A stretch of 64,000 bases of DNA from Gnetum montanum. Taxonomy: Eukaryota > Streptophyta > Gnetopsida > Gnetales > Gnetaceae. Location of the stretch: assembly GCA_015680685.1 (NCBI GenBank), contig MNCI01022355.1:369262-433261 (forward strand). The letters run 5' to 3'. Shown here one piece after another: positions 32,864-43,959 of the stretch (its first letter is position 1; the number at the start of each line of letters is the position of its first letter). Made by a program: the position numbers and the translations under genes. Under the pieces are notes generated by a model that saw nothing but the letters and a program-made list of their open reading frames with translations, was not told the origin of the DNA and ran no database searches.

Positions 32864-32881
32864 TCTCCCCCCATGACTAAG
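32864..32881 (-). other. E5 mid-spacer polypurine-like box
   Basis: TCTCCCCCCATGACTAAG on the plus strand (CTTAGTCATGGGGGGAGA on the element strand), the same CTTAGTCATGGGG motif found in the mid-spacer of E1 and E3. Confidence 0.55.
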
Positions 32882-33075
32882 TTACAAGACATTAGGCTTG
32901 AACCACTACTAGAACACCAAGAACTAGAAGAGCTAAGAAGATTGTAGAAAAAATTTTATTAATCCATTTGTAGGGTGAAAATTGCAACAAAGTTTTATTT
33001 TTTTTTGCTCACGAAAGCAAAGAAGAAGAGAAAAATACAAAAGAAAAAGTGTGAGGCAAAGTTGGATATCTATCC

Positions 33076-33182
33076 CAATTATATATAGGCTTTTTGATGT
33101 AGGCAGGTGGTGTGCTAGTGCAAGGGCATTAATGCCCTTGTATTGATGCATGGGTGCATCAATGCACCCTTTGAAATAAGGG
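33076..33182 (-). promoter_or_regulatory. E5 internal U3-like palindromes plus TATA box
   Basis: Two palindromes, AAGGGCATTAATGCCCTT (33122-33139) and GGGTGCATCAATGCACCC (33152-33169), are followed on the minus strand by TATATATAAT (about 33078-33087). The GCATCAATGC-type motif also occurs in the U3 of the E5 LTRs. The layout suggests an internal promoter ahead of the third ORF. Confidence 0.45.
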
Positions 33183-34716
33183 GAATTTACCTAAATCTAC
33201 CTCCCATTCCCTCTACTCACCTTCAATAGCCACTAGAGTCACCCTATACCATGCTAAAATCATCTAGGATTAACCTTACAAGGCTTATAAGGAGCAAAAC
33301 AAGAAGACCATTATAAAATTACCTTAGGAAACATTTTAGATCATAGGGAGAAGTTAATTGGTCAATATGTGTAATCCCATGAAACTAGAACTAAAAACAA
33401 GGGGATAGAATAGAAAAGAAATGATTATAACACCAAGAATAATAAAATATAGGCACAATAGAGGTGGATTGATAGAGTTTAACATGGTCAAACCTTGAAG
33501 CACAAAGAGCTAATTCTTACAGAAGTGGAAGACCAATCAAGTGTCTTATGCAATGCAACCCTTACCATCATTGGGAGACAAGCTTTAGTTGAGTCAGATG
33601 TGATGCTTACGTACCAAGGATTCACAAATGAATCCTTTTCAAAGAAGGAGCTTGTCTTCATTACCCTTGTGAAACTTGTTGATGAGACACTCATGGATTC
33701 TCAACAACCAAAGGAACATTAGCATCAAATGTGAGTCTGTCCCCTTCGATAGGTAGCTCTCATCCTCTGTGTTGCTCAATTAACCTAGTACCACATACAA
33801 TCATGGATAAGAATGGAATAAAAAAGATAAAGAAACAATAAGAAATGGAGAGAGAGAATGAAACATCACTAAACCCCTAGCCAACCATTCAATTAGCTTA
33901 GGGAGCACATGAACAAGTCCTACACCCCATGAGAGATACTTTGTTGCATCCTTTCATTGCTACTCATCCACATAATAGGGATGGAACTCCAAGTCTCTTG
34001 TCCAAGCATAAGGGCACACCTACCCAATCTAGTGTCATCTATTCTTGATTATTCTATAGCTAATCATTGGTGTGAATTAAATAAAGCAATGGACCATCAA
34101 AGATCTAGAAGTCAAGATTCTAGTTTGCTTTTCCTCCATCAATGCACGTATGCATGGTAGTCTCCCCAAATTTGGCTTTACTAAAAACCTTTCATTGATC
34201 CTCTTGGTTGTGCTAAAAATTCCACATTCCAATAAGAAGCATAATACCTTGATCATTAAGAAAATATTTTTCAAGTTTGAGTCTAGTCAAGGCTTAGATC
34301 AAGGATGAAGATTATTAATCCCTGTGAAATAAATGATTAGCAACTTGGATGGAAGCAACAATTAATATCACTAAGGTTTACAAAGAAAAATATTTCTAGG
34401 CCTTCATGATCATGGGTAGGAATGAGTAAGAGATTCTCTTCGACTATAATGTTATGAGAAGTTAAGTGATCTAGAAAATAGGTTGAACATGAGGAAAGTT
34501 TGCATAGGCTTAAGTTCAACCACTTGCTAAACTATGATGTAAGTAAGTATGAGATCAATTTGGATGGCAAGCATACCAATCTACATAATTGACAAGCTTG
34601 AAAGTACATTGCTTTTCATATTTCCTATTTACTCTTTACTCTTTATTTTATTTTATTTTTCAAATTTTCTTTTCATTTTATCATCATCATTTTCATCATT
34701 TTTTTGATATATATAT
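33183..34716 (-). other. E5 spacer DNA up to the E3 insertion site
   Basis: AT-rich sequence with only short frames on either strand; none resembles a known protein. It ends in a T- and TA-rich tract (TTTTTTGATATATATAT) where E3 inserted, and continues at 47959 with TATATATATA. Confidence 0.45.
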
Positions 34717-35630
34717 TGATGAAGTTTCATTTAGTCAATGCATCGACAGGGTCGCATATATGGGGCTGCGTATACCCAGCCACGTCGACGCGGGCCCATC
34801 GACGTAGCCTCCCTGTGTTGACGTGGCCCCGTTTACGTAGCCACCCTTCCTAGCCTATAAATATGAGGGCCTTCTGCCTCATTTAGGCATCTTTTTGAGT
34901 AGTTGTAGCGAAGCTCTTACAGTTTGTTCCTGCAAGAAATAGAATATTTTCCAAGTACCTGCATCAAGTGTAAGAAAAGTGAGTAGATCTTTATTCGAGT
35001 GTTGATGTAGCTTAGCCCATTAGCGTGACAACAATAAAGATGAACTGTTCAAGCAATCCTTGCAGCATTTGGACTTAGTCATTTCATGCATTTAATAGTT
35101 TAATATGTTTATGCTTTATTAATTACTTGTTAATTACTTATGTTTTCATTATTATAATTTCAATCATTATTGTTCATTCTTAGTTCATTAAAGACATAAG
35201 TACAACCATCTCAAACATAACCCAAACACTTGGTAAGCCCAGTGACGCTTAACGTTTGGTAACACAGAAGTGTTAGGAGATGCTTAGAACATGCTTGAAA
35301 GATGGAACCAAATACTTATGTTAGGAATAGTTAAGATTTAGATCAAGATAATTTTAGATTAATTAATATTCTATCCTTATTTTCAAAAATGATTAGTCAT
35401 CAAAAAGATAATTAAAAATATATAAAAATCATTAGCCTTAATCTCATTTAACCAACGTAAACAGAACTTCACAAGTGAGATTAGGATGACAATAATCATT
35501 CTAACCCAAGGTTTCACTGGTTAGAAGTCTGGTGTATGTTAAGTGCTTATAGTCTACAGATTTCGACCGAGTCGCGCGTGAACACTCATGATTCGTATGG
35601 TTGGACATAGGGATACCTAGCCGCTCATCA
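34717..35630 (+). repeat. E3 5' LTR
   Basis: 914 bp. U3 is rich in CATCGACG, GTCGACG, TACGTAGCC and GGCCCC motifs; TATA box TATAAATA at 34856-34863; CAATAAAGATGAAC near 35030. Clearly different in U3 from E1, E2 and E4 but similar in R-U5. Confidence 0.9.
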
Positions 35631-35631
35631 T

Positions 35632-35649
35632 TGGCATCGTTACCAGGGA
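35632..35649 (+). other. E3 primer-binding site
   Basis: TGGCATCGTTACCAGGGA one base after the LTR. It matches the tRNA-Asp-type Athila PBS (as I recall it) at 14 of 18 positions; all four differences are transitions. Confidence 0.78.
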
Positions 35650-35775
35650 CTGTTAGTCTTACATGTGTCATTTGACCTTAGTGAAATTATCATTTAAGTC
35701 ATTGGAACAAACCCAGGGTAGAAATATTTATGCACACTAGGCGAACTTAAGTTAATCGTAAGGTACACCAATTAT

Positions 35776-37500
35776 ATGGACCATCTAACGTTCAACATGT
35801 CTTCTCACAGGAGAGATGCATTTGAACCACCAGTGCCACAAGAATGTTGGGTGGTGTACAAACATCCTGATGAATATGTCCCTAATTTCACATTCATCCT
35901 ACATCAAGATGAGCATCTTCGATGGTGGGACATGGAGGGTAGCATTGTGCTACCACCCAACCGAGCAGCTTCTACAATGCTATATCTAGGCAGATTGGGC
36001 ATCCAAGATTAGGTGGTGGAGTATGTCATGGAGGACCATGACTATTAGGACTATTGTCCTATGGAGGCTTAATGGACAAAAGATCAGCAATAGGTGGAGA
36101 GATATAAATAGTAGAAGGGGAAGAAATTCACCAATCCCTTATTCTCACAAGGGTTGCAAGATGACAGGGATCCCGTATTTCATGATGCCCATTTGACCAA
36201 ACTTCACTTGGGGCCGCAGATCCTCTAGTCAGTTATTCAGAACAAACCTCCAATTGACCACGATCCTTAAGGGGATGGCGGGTCACATAGCAAATCTGGA
36301 GGAGATGACCGCAGCCATTGCCAGGGTAGATGGGGAGATCACCATCGGAGCGGTGGCGATGCCTCTCCTTCTTCTCCATCCTCCCCCTCTCCTACATCTT
36401 CATCTAGCTCAGGCTTTGAGCATAACAAGGAAAGGCTAGAGAGAAAGGATGGTGGTAAATAGGTTCGAAGGGGACAACGTGAGGAAGCTCGTGACCAATC
36501 GCGTGGCCCTCGCCAGCATGAAAGAAGGGGTACCCAAAATCATCAAAGACACCATAGTCCCCAACAAGACTATGATTCAGACAAGCTATTGTTAGCTACT
36601 TGGAGCATGCTCCAAATTGTAGAGGTAGTTCACATTCCAAGTAGGCACATGAAGGATAGTCGGATCAAGCGTGTTGATATGAACAACATCCCCAGATTTG
36701 AAGGGGGATACAACTATGATCCGTAGACCCACCTGCAGGCATTTCATGACGCCTACACCCTGTAAAACATTGATAATGATTGGAAATAGTTGAAGCTATT
36801 CCCTCACTCACTCATCAAAGAAGCTAAAAGTTAGTACTGGTCCTTGGAGCCGGAATCAATCAAAAGATGGAGTACGATGCTTGAAATCTTTAATGACAAA
36901 TATCAAATGTACTCTAGAGTGGTGAATCTGAGATGATAGATCCAAGGTTGGAAACAAGGGAATCATAAACCCTTGGATGCCTCCATGAGTAGGTATTACT
37001 CATTGTTGCATTGATGCCTTGGTCATGGTTACTCTCAGCAAGCATAGCTTCGCCACGTTATTGATGGGCTTCATTTTGAAACACGAAAGACCCTTGGTGT
37101 GTATGCCAAGGGATGACTATCGAAGCTAAGGGCCCATTAGTTGCAATGCCTCATTGATCAGGTGGCCAAGGAAGAAGGAGAACTAAAAAAAATAGGAGAG
37201 TGCAAAAGAATTCAACCGAGACCCTTCCCTTAGGAAGAGGGAGGTCTGATTTTGTGATGAGGAGGATGAGTCACCTCTGGAAGTAGCGTTGAATTGGAAG
37301 ACTTTGTCGTTAAAAAAGTTTACATCTAAAATATCGGCAAAGGTGGATAAAATGTGGGACTCTTTGGACGAGAAATTCCAAAGTGTATTGAAAATTGTAG
37401 AAGAGTCCAAAGAACAGGGTAGTGATCGTGATCGGTGCAGGAAGAAGGGAGCTGAACGTGCCTACATAAGGGTAAGGGAAAAGTTTCTGTAGCAGAGAAA
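35776..37500 (+). pseudogene. E3 gag
   Basis: An open stretch from 35776 (VPNFTFILHQDEHLRWWDM, SIVLPPNRAAS) begins gag. After stops and a frame change come a Ser-, Arg- and His-rich linker (36340-36560), the capsid core (HMKDSRIKRVDMNNIPRF, GWKQGNHKPLDASM, LGHGYSQQA) and the charged C-terminal helices (AKVDKMWDSLDEKFQ, 37330-37390). Family role: virus-like particle protein. Most single stops look like CAG or TGG turned into TAG or TGA. Confidence 0.8.
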
Positions 37501-37533
37501 GTTGCAGAATCTGACACCGAGGAGGACAATGGA

Positions 37534-37572
37534 TGTGGCATATGCCAATATGATCATCCTAAGGGATGTTGT
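37534..37572 (+). other. E3 variant zinc knuckle (intact)
   Basis: Reads CGICQYDHPKGCC: spacing CX2CX3HX3CC. All Cys and His positions are kept, in contrast to E2 and E4. Confidence 0.6.
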
Positions 37573-38229
37573 CCTGTGGTCTCACACCTTCAAGAGTCTG
37601 GGGTGTATGCCTTGAACCCTTGTTTGGCACAGCGGCAAACACCCCGAAGGTTGCCTTATTCACAAGGCAACCCCAGGTGATTCCACTAGTAGCAGCAAGG
37701 ATATTATCCAAGTGGAATGCCCCTACAACCGTATGAATACTTCAAATAGTGGTAGAAACCACAAGCATGGGGGATGCCACCTCCAAGACAATAGTACCCT
37801 TACAAGCAGTCAGATTCTAATGGGTACTATGTTTAGCAACCGGTCTCTCCAAGAGACTCTTCCAGTCATGCGGCCTTTCCCAGTTACTACCATCCCCCTG
37901 AATATTTTAGAAATCCATCTCCATCACCTAGGGGGAAAAATCCACATCTCTTCTACCCTCCGTCATCTTCTTTTGTCACTCCTCCACACCATCCCACTAA
38001 GTTGCCACTAGCTCCATCCATGCAGGGAGAAATACTGCCATAGCCACAGTAAAGAAACACTACGAGGGCTGTTAACTTACAACCAGTGCCTCAGCCTAGT
38101 GGACTGGAATCTAATCAATGCAAACACCCTTTTTTCTAGCCCAATAATAATCTAAACACACCCTCACCTATGCCTGTGGCTAGTGCCTCTGAACCTACAA
38201 ACACCTCTACCATCATACCGCCCGAGTAG

Positions 38230-38780
38230 TCCTCCGCTCCGTCGCACTCCAACGTCCAGACAGTCATGCTCACACATGCCATGACCGATTGGATCAAAGC
38301 AGGTTCTCTTCCCCAAAAATTGATAGATCCGGGAAGCCCTCTAATTTATCTTCAAGTGGTTGGGAACGAGCCGTGCAAAGCTCTTCTAGACTCAGGGTCA
38401 GGGGTCAATTTAATCTCTTATGACATGTACAAGAACTGGAACCTGCCCTCACTAAAGAAGAGCAACATCTAGCTTGAGTTAGCAGACCAGTCCATCATCA
38501 TTCCCTTGGGTTTGGTGGAGGACATTATGACCACCGTTTGTGGGTTGTCCTACCCTGCTAATTTCCTGGTTATCCGTGTAGAGAACTGTAAGGGGTACTT
38601 CCCAATCATCATGGGAAAAGCTTGGCTAACCACGGTGGACACATGACTAGGACTCTGAGATCTATCCTTAGAAATTTCAAAGGAAAATCCTTTTGGGAAG
38701 ATCGAGAAGAAAAGAGTTCCTTGCATTGTGTATAGTGACTCAGGGTGCAACTGTGTGCAGCAGTTATGGTCTACTAAGCA
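38230..38780 (+). pseudogene. E3 aspartic protease
   Basis: HAMTDWIKAGSLPQKL, SPLIYLQV, ALLDSGS (D-S-G at 38389-38397, intact), VNLIS, then IIIPLGLVEDIMTTVCG and YFPIIMGKAWLTT. The frame is the same as that of RT. Stops at about 38470 and 38645 inactivate it. Role by family: maturation of Gag-Pol. Confidence 0.82.
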
Positions 38781-39840
38781 GATATCCATTCAAGCATTTA
38801 GTCCGTGTAATGAAGAATCACCTATTCAATAGTGCCTGTACATAGCAGCCACTAACCAAGAAGGCACCCAGTGGCTGACAGCTGATCCTAATAGCAGCAC
38901 ATTGTACATGGAACCATTTTAGGGGCTAGTGCAAGCCTATGTTGATAGCATGGATGTGATGGAGGAGATTCATCAACAGATTCCCACTATTGATGACCAC
39001 GATGACTGGGGAATACTACAAATCATTGAGAGCTTCAAACAAGAGCCCCTTGAGCTAAAGTCTTTACTGACTCACTTAGAGTATGCATTCTTGCAAAATG
39101 GCAAGCTAGTAATTATCAATGCCACTCTTGCTCCTGAACATAAAAAGAAGTTACTAGTGATCATGAACAAATGGGTTGCTGCATTCGCGTGGTCATATCC
39201 TGAGTTGACTGGAGTTGATCCCAGGATCTACCAGCACCAAATCTATCTTGACCCTTCCATGAAGCCACGACAATAGCCACAAAGATGGTTGAATCCCAAA
39301 TTGAAGCAGGTTGTAAAAGATGAAATTGAACAATTGCTTAAGGCAGGATTCATCTATTCTGTTATCGATAGAGAATGGGTTAGCCCACTCGTTATCGTAC
39401 CCAAGAAAGGTGGCAAGTGGAGGGTCTGTATTGATTTCTAGTTGCTCAACATGGACCACTTCCCACTCCCATTTGTGGACCAAGTATTGCACACAATCGC
39501 AGGACACCGATATTACAGTTTTTTGGATGGTTATAGTGGTTATAACCAAATCCAAATAGCACCAGAGGACCACGCCAAAACTACCTTCACAAGTTCAGGG
39601 GGGCCTTTTGCATATAAGAAGATGCCCTTTGGCCTATGCAATGTGCCTGCAACGTTCCAACGCCTTGTCCTAAGCATCTTCCAGCAACAAATCGGCAATG
39701 GTATAGAGGTCTTCATGGATGACTTCTCCACCTATGGTGCCATGTTCGAGCAAGCTTTGGACCATCTAGAGTAGGTTTTAAAGAGGTGTGCAGACACCAA
39801 TCTAAGGCTCAATTGGAAAAATATCCATTTGATGATCTAA
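38781..39840 (+). pseudogene. E3 reverse transcriptase
   Basis: After a linker (FKQEPLELKSLLTHLEYAFL, NGKLVIINATLAPEHKKK), RT motifs appear in order: EWVSPLVIVPKKGGKWRVCI, HFPLPFVDQVL, SFLDGYSGYNQIQIAPED, KKMPFGLCNVPATFQR and the catalytic VFMDDF (39712-39726). Four residues are missing after LLNM compared with E1 (ATFK), an in-frame 12-bp deletion. Stops occur at about 39274, 39439 and 39772. It converts element RNA to DNA. Confidence 0.88.
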
Positions 39841-40660
39841 GAGGGCATTATGCTGGGGCATTGCATCTCATCAATAGGGATCAGCATAGACCCTGAAAAG
39901 ATCAAGGTCATCCAAGGAATAACCTGCCAACCAAGTACCGTCAAAGATGTGCAATCATTCCTTGGACATACTGGTTACTACCGGCATGTCATAGAGCGCT
40001 TCTCGAAGATAGCCAGGTTGTTGGTAGAACTTACAAAGAAGGACACTCTATTCCTTTGGACCAAAGAATGCGAGTCTGCATTCCAAGAGCTAAAATAGAA
40101 ACTTATAGAAGCTCCAGTTCTACGGGCACCTGATTGGTCCAGACCTTTTCACATTATGACGAATGCCTCTAACTATGCCTTGGGAGCCATCCTTACATAG
40201 TGTGATGATCAGAAACATCCATATTATATTCACTGTGCAAGCCGTAGCATTGTGGGTGCACAGCTAAACTATACCACCACCAAGAAGGAGTTGATGGCAA
40301 TGGTGTTCACATTAGACAAATTTCAGCACTATGTTCTCGGATACAAGGTGTTTGTGCACACAGACCACAGTGCTATCCAGTTCCTGCTGAACAAACCAAC
40401 AGTGAGTCCTCGCATAATCTGGTGGTTGGTGATTCTTTAGGAGTTTGATCTTACCATGGTAGATAAAAAGGGGACTAAGAATTTGGTTGCTAACCACTTA
40501 TCTCGGTTACGATGGGATGACACAGAAGAGGAGGAGTTCTTATCCAATCAGTTTCTAGATGAACTCCTCTTCACAGGCGCTGTTGATCCTCAAGTACCCA
40601 AGGAATCCCCTTGGTTCAATTACATCCTTACCTACCTTACAACCTAGGAGCTGCCAAAGG
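39841..40660 (+). pseudogene. E3 RNase H and connection
   Basis: GHCISSIGISIDPEKI and VQSFLGHTGYYRH (RT thumb/connection) lead to FHIMTNASNYALGAIL, where the first RNase H aspartate (expected DAS) is Asn, then NYTTTKKELMAMVF, HYVLGYKVFVHTDHSAIQFLL and NHLSRL. The frame is continuous with RT, broken by a few TAG codons. It degrades the RNA strand during reverse transcription. Confidence 0.8.
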
Positions 40661-41930
40661 AATGGAACCATCGGCAAAAATAACAGTTTCTCCATAAGGC
40701 CAAGAGTTTCATGGAAATCAATGACAATCTCTACAAGGTGTGCGTAGATTGGCTTGGTTCGATGGTATGTCCCTGATGATGACACACTATGTGTCCTCCA
40801 AGATGCTCACGAGGGCCCTTGTGGGGGCCACTATGCTGGACACAGAAGGACCATTAAAATCCTGATTGTAGGGTATTACTGGCCTACACTTTTCAGGGAT
40901 GCACAATGCGTTTACCCACTCTTACGAACGATGCCAAAGATATGGTAAGATGTCAGCATGGTTGGAGGGACCTCAACAGTGGATCTAGCCACTAGAGCCC
41001 TTCGACATCTAGGGTATCGACTTCATGGGACCCATCACCCCCTTGTTAAACAGAAAGGCATACATCATCATGGTGGTGTACTACTGTACAAAGTGGGCAA
41101 AAGCGATAGCCATCATCGACTATTCTTCCAACACCACCACACAGTTTGTCCAGCAACAAATCGTTACAAGGTTTGGAGTGCCACGTGCACTCATTTCTGA
41201 TAATGGGACTCACTTCACGGGTGTCACTTTTCAAAAACTCATGCAACGCTTAGGGGTAACACATAAATTTACAACACCCTATCACCCCCAAGCCAATGGG
41301 CAGGCTAAAGTCACCAATAGGGAGATCACTAAGATCCTTACTTGCACCATTAGCAAATACAGGAGGGATTGGAGCACCAAGCTTAACGATGCCCTATGGG
41401 CCTATTGCTCCACTTGAAAATTTCCTGTAGGGTACTCTCCCTACGAGTTAGTGTACAAAAAGTTGCCAACACTTCCAATCCAAGCAGAACTCTAGACACT
41501 ATCCATAGCCAATGACCTCAACCTTGACCTACCGCTAGCACAACGAGAACGATTAATCAATTTAAGTGTGTTAGATGAGAACCGACTAGTGGCTCTATTT
41601 TCAAATGAAACCCACAAGGCCTATAACAAGAAACGACATGATCTTAGGATTCAGAAGGTTACATTTATATGTGGAGACAAGGTATTATATTGGAACCCTT
41701 CACATGTATCCCAACCGACAAAGTTTCAGACACTATGGGAGGGACCTTATATTGTCTTCGAAACCTTCCCATCCAGGGCCTTGCTCATCCACAAACCTGG
41801 GGACCCTACCAGAACACAGTTAGTCAACCACCAACAACTCAAACCTTTCCGTGAGCTCCACACAACTGGTGCCACCACCTTGTCATCGACCGGTCATCCA
41901 TGCTCCATCTTTCACAACTCCTTCTTTCCA
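40661..41930 (+). pseudogene. E3 integrase with mutated catalytic residues
   Basis: The zinc-binding N-domain (DAHEGPCGGHYAGHRR, GYYWPTLFRDA) is in one frame and the core in another, so there are at least two frameshifts. In the core the first catalytic Asp (expected V-D-Y) is Tyr (codon 41079-41081), the second is present in ISDNGTHF, and the catalytic Glu (expected GQAE) is Lys (41307-41309). The C-terminal GPY-type module reads FQTLWEGPYIVFE and HQQLKPF. No chromodomain is visible, as expected for Athila-like elements. It would insert the element DNA into the genome. Confidence 0.85.
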
Positions 41931-41933
41931 CCT

Positions 41934-43733
41934 AGTCATGGGGAAGACCATCATCCCTGCTCATCCATTCCCTACACCCCTCACCATTTTATCATTTTTT
42001 GTTTTACAATTTTTGTTTCACACTTTTTTTTCACCATCATTCATATGCTTGCACATTATTTTTGTTTTTTGTTTTTTGTCACTATCTATTTTTTTTTCTT
42101 TCGCGTAATAACAAACATCGTCGTATTGTCTTCAAATGTTTGGCATGGTTGGTTTTCATTACGATGGGTATTGTAATAGTCTTCCTCATTATCTGGCTTC
42201 CACCATTGCATGGTTGTCCTTGGATTTTATGTTGTTTTCACTTCATAAACTCAGCAATGAGTCCATGTCATTTTCCCATTCATCATTCCATGGTTTTCCC
42301 TTTGTTGTGAACATGTCACCCCTTCACTTAAAAACATTTTAATTAATGTGTGACTTGTGTAGTTCCCAGACTGAGGGATGACCCAATGGTTTGAATCAGG
42401 TGTGACTTCAAGAAGAATGCTTTATTCCTCATTTTTTTCTATTCCCCGGGTTGTCGGTGTGTCCTCATGGATTTCCTACCACTCCAAGTCTCTTTCCACG
42501 GAAGCTTCTGGGCAGTTCGACCTTGCATGGTGTGGTCCTCACTAAAAAAAATTCAAAAATTAAAAAAAAGTAAAAAGAAAATAAAATAAAATAAACAAAT
42601 ATAATGAGGATTTAAAGCACACCCCTTAGTTGAATGCATGCAAACACACATGGGTCTTCGCATGGTGTGGTTCCCCCACACAAAAGAAAAGAAAAATGAA
42701 TCATGGGGGAATTTAAAGCACACCCTTTAGACTGCCTCTCACGGGCTATACACTTTAGTTATGGGACTTCCTTGGTTCCCTCTAACTTTGTCCCATTTCA
42801 CTTCCTTCTTCTCCCATTTCCTGGAGTGGTGGTTCTCTGTGGGGTCATTCTTGTTTCCTTGGGGGATGGTCAGGACTTCATTTATTGCTGCGATGTCACT
42901 AACAGTGGATGGTTTTGGGTTTGACCTCAGGAAGGTTCTACTAGGTCACTTAACCACAATCGCACATGGGGTTTCATGCGGCCAACACTTGGACTTTCCA
43001 TTTGCTCCTCTCCCTCTGTTCCAACTTCTCTCCGTACTCACCTCACTGCCCTTTTTAAGTTTTTTGTGTTCATCGTGTTTTCTATAGGTCTCTCATGCCT
43101 TGGCGGGTTCTCTTGATTTAGAGTCTTAACTAGCCAGCACCAATTCTTAGCACCCGGGCCCACAAGCCTTGGTCTTGGGGGTATGCCGAGGCTACAAAGG
43201 CTATTGCCAGCTATGGGGAGGACCCACCTGCATATTTCTGGTTCTTCCTGTTAAGCCTCCCATCCTTTGGATTTCTTGGTTGACTGGTTTCAGTGTCCCA
43301 TTGTTCAATTCCATCCTCACGGAATTCTTTTTTAATCCCATTCTCCAATTTTGTCTCTTTTTCACACTTCATTACCTTCCTCTTGTCCTTAGTCATGATC
43401 GGGCCTTTTCTATGCTTCAACCACCTCAATTTGGGCTTTCAAATTCATCATTTTGGGTGTTTTATGGGTTGGTCAATGCTGGTCCATGGGTGAATAGTGC
43501 TACGTATACAGGGCCCCGTATATGTAGTGCCTACATATACATGGCCCCATCGACGCAGTGCCCAACCCCTATATATACCCCATCGCACTTCTTCATTTTC
43601 CATCATTTGGAGTCCAAATTAAGGGGAGTTTTTGTCATTTTTTCTGCCTAACACTTCCCAATGCACCTACATTCCATCGTGTGTCTGCATCAACTTGTCC
43701 TTGCCCTTTTTACGCACCCGAAGGTATGCTCTT
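41934..43733 (+). mobile_element. E3 3' spacer
   Basis: Starts with box 1 (AGTCATGGGG, 41934-41943) and T-rich TTTTGTTTTACA-like DNA. It holds GGGGAGGACCCACC (about 43213), shared with E1 and, in reverse, E2. Overlapping plus-strand frames here (41999-43651) are hydrophobic, low-complexity by-products of T-rich DNA, not genes. Confidence 0.6.
43495..43585 (+). promoter_or_regulatory. E3 internal U3-like palindromes plus TATA box
   Basis: GTGCTACGTATACAGGGCC, CCGTATATGTAGTGC, CTACATATACATGGCCCC and ATCGACGCAGTGCC repeat the style and words of the E3 LTR U3 (CGTATACCC, CATCGACG, TGGCCCCG). CCCTATATATACCCC follows at about 43567-43581. This resembles a promoter about 380 bp upstream of the third ORF start. 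Confidence 0.5.
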
Positions 43734-43762
43734 AGTCATGGGGGGGGGGGGGGGGGGGGGGG
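43734..43762 (+). other. E3 mid box expanded into a run of 23 G
   Basis: CTTAGTCAT is followed by 23 consecutive G (43740-43762) at the place where other elements have four or five. A TAAT tandem run follows (about 43774-43797). The tract could fold as a G-quadruplex; its exact length may be unreliable in sequencing. Confidence 0.75.
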
Positions 43763-43959
43763 TGCCTTTGTGTAATTAATTAATTAATTAATTAATTTGT
43801 TAATTACAAAATCTTTGGCCCTAACCCCTAACATAATGCTCCATGAAACTTAACAATGTGCCTGTGCCATTAACATAACTTGGTCAAACTGAGAAAGTAT
43901 ATACGGACCATCTTAAACTACTTATGAACAGTCTAATGGATGGTTATGTTTTATTGCAG

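Larger units (their letters stand above)
26784..34716 (-). mobile_element. E5: internal region, 3' half
   Basis: This is the downstream half of a reverse Athila-like element whose upstream half lies at 47959-50437; E3 split them. Read on the minus strand from 34716 leftwards: spacer, U3-like palindromes with a TATA box (33079-33180), polypurine-like box (32864-32881), repeat-rich DNA, third ORF (about 30180 to 27000, itself cut by a solo LTR), polypurine tract. Joining the halves is supported by the E3 target duplication TATAT and by matching LTRs at both outer ends. Confidence 0.6.

Noticed and set aside
43169-43651. A 160-residue hydrophobic plus-strand frame in the E3 spacer.
   Set aside because: Lies in T- and C-rich noncoding spacer, overlaps the U3-like palindromes and TATA box, and has no counterpart in other elements.
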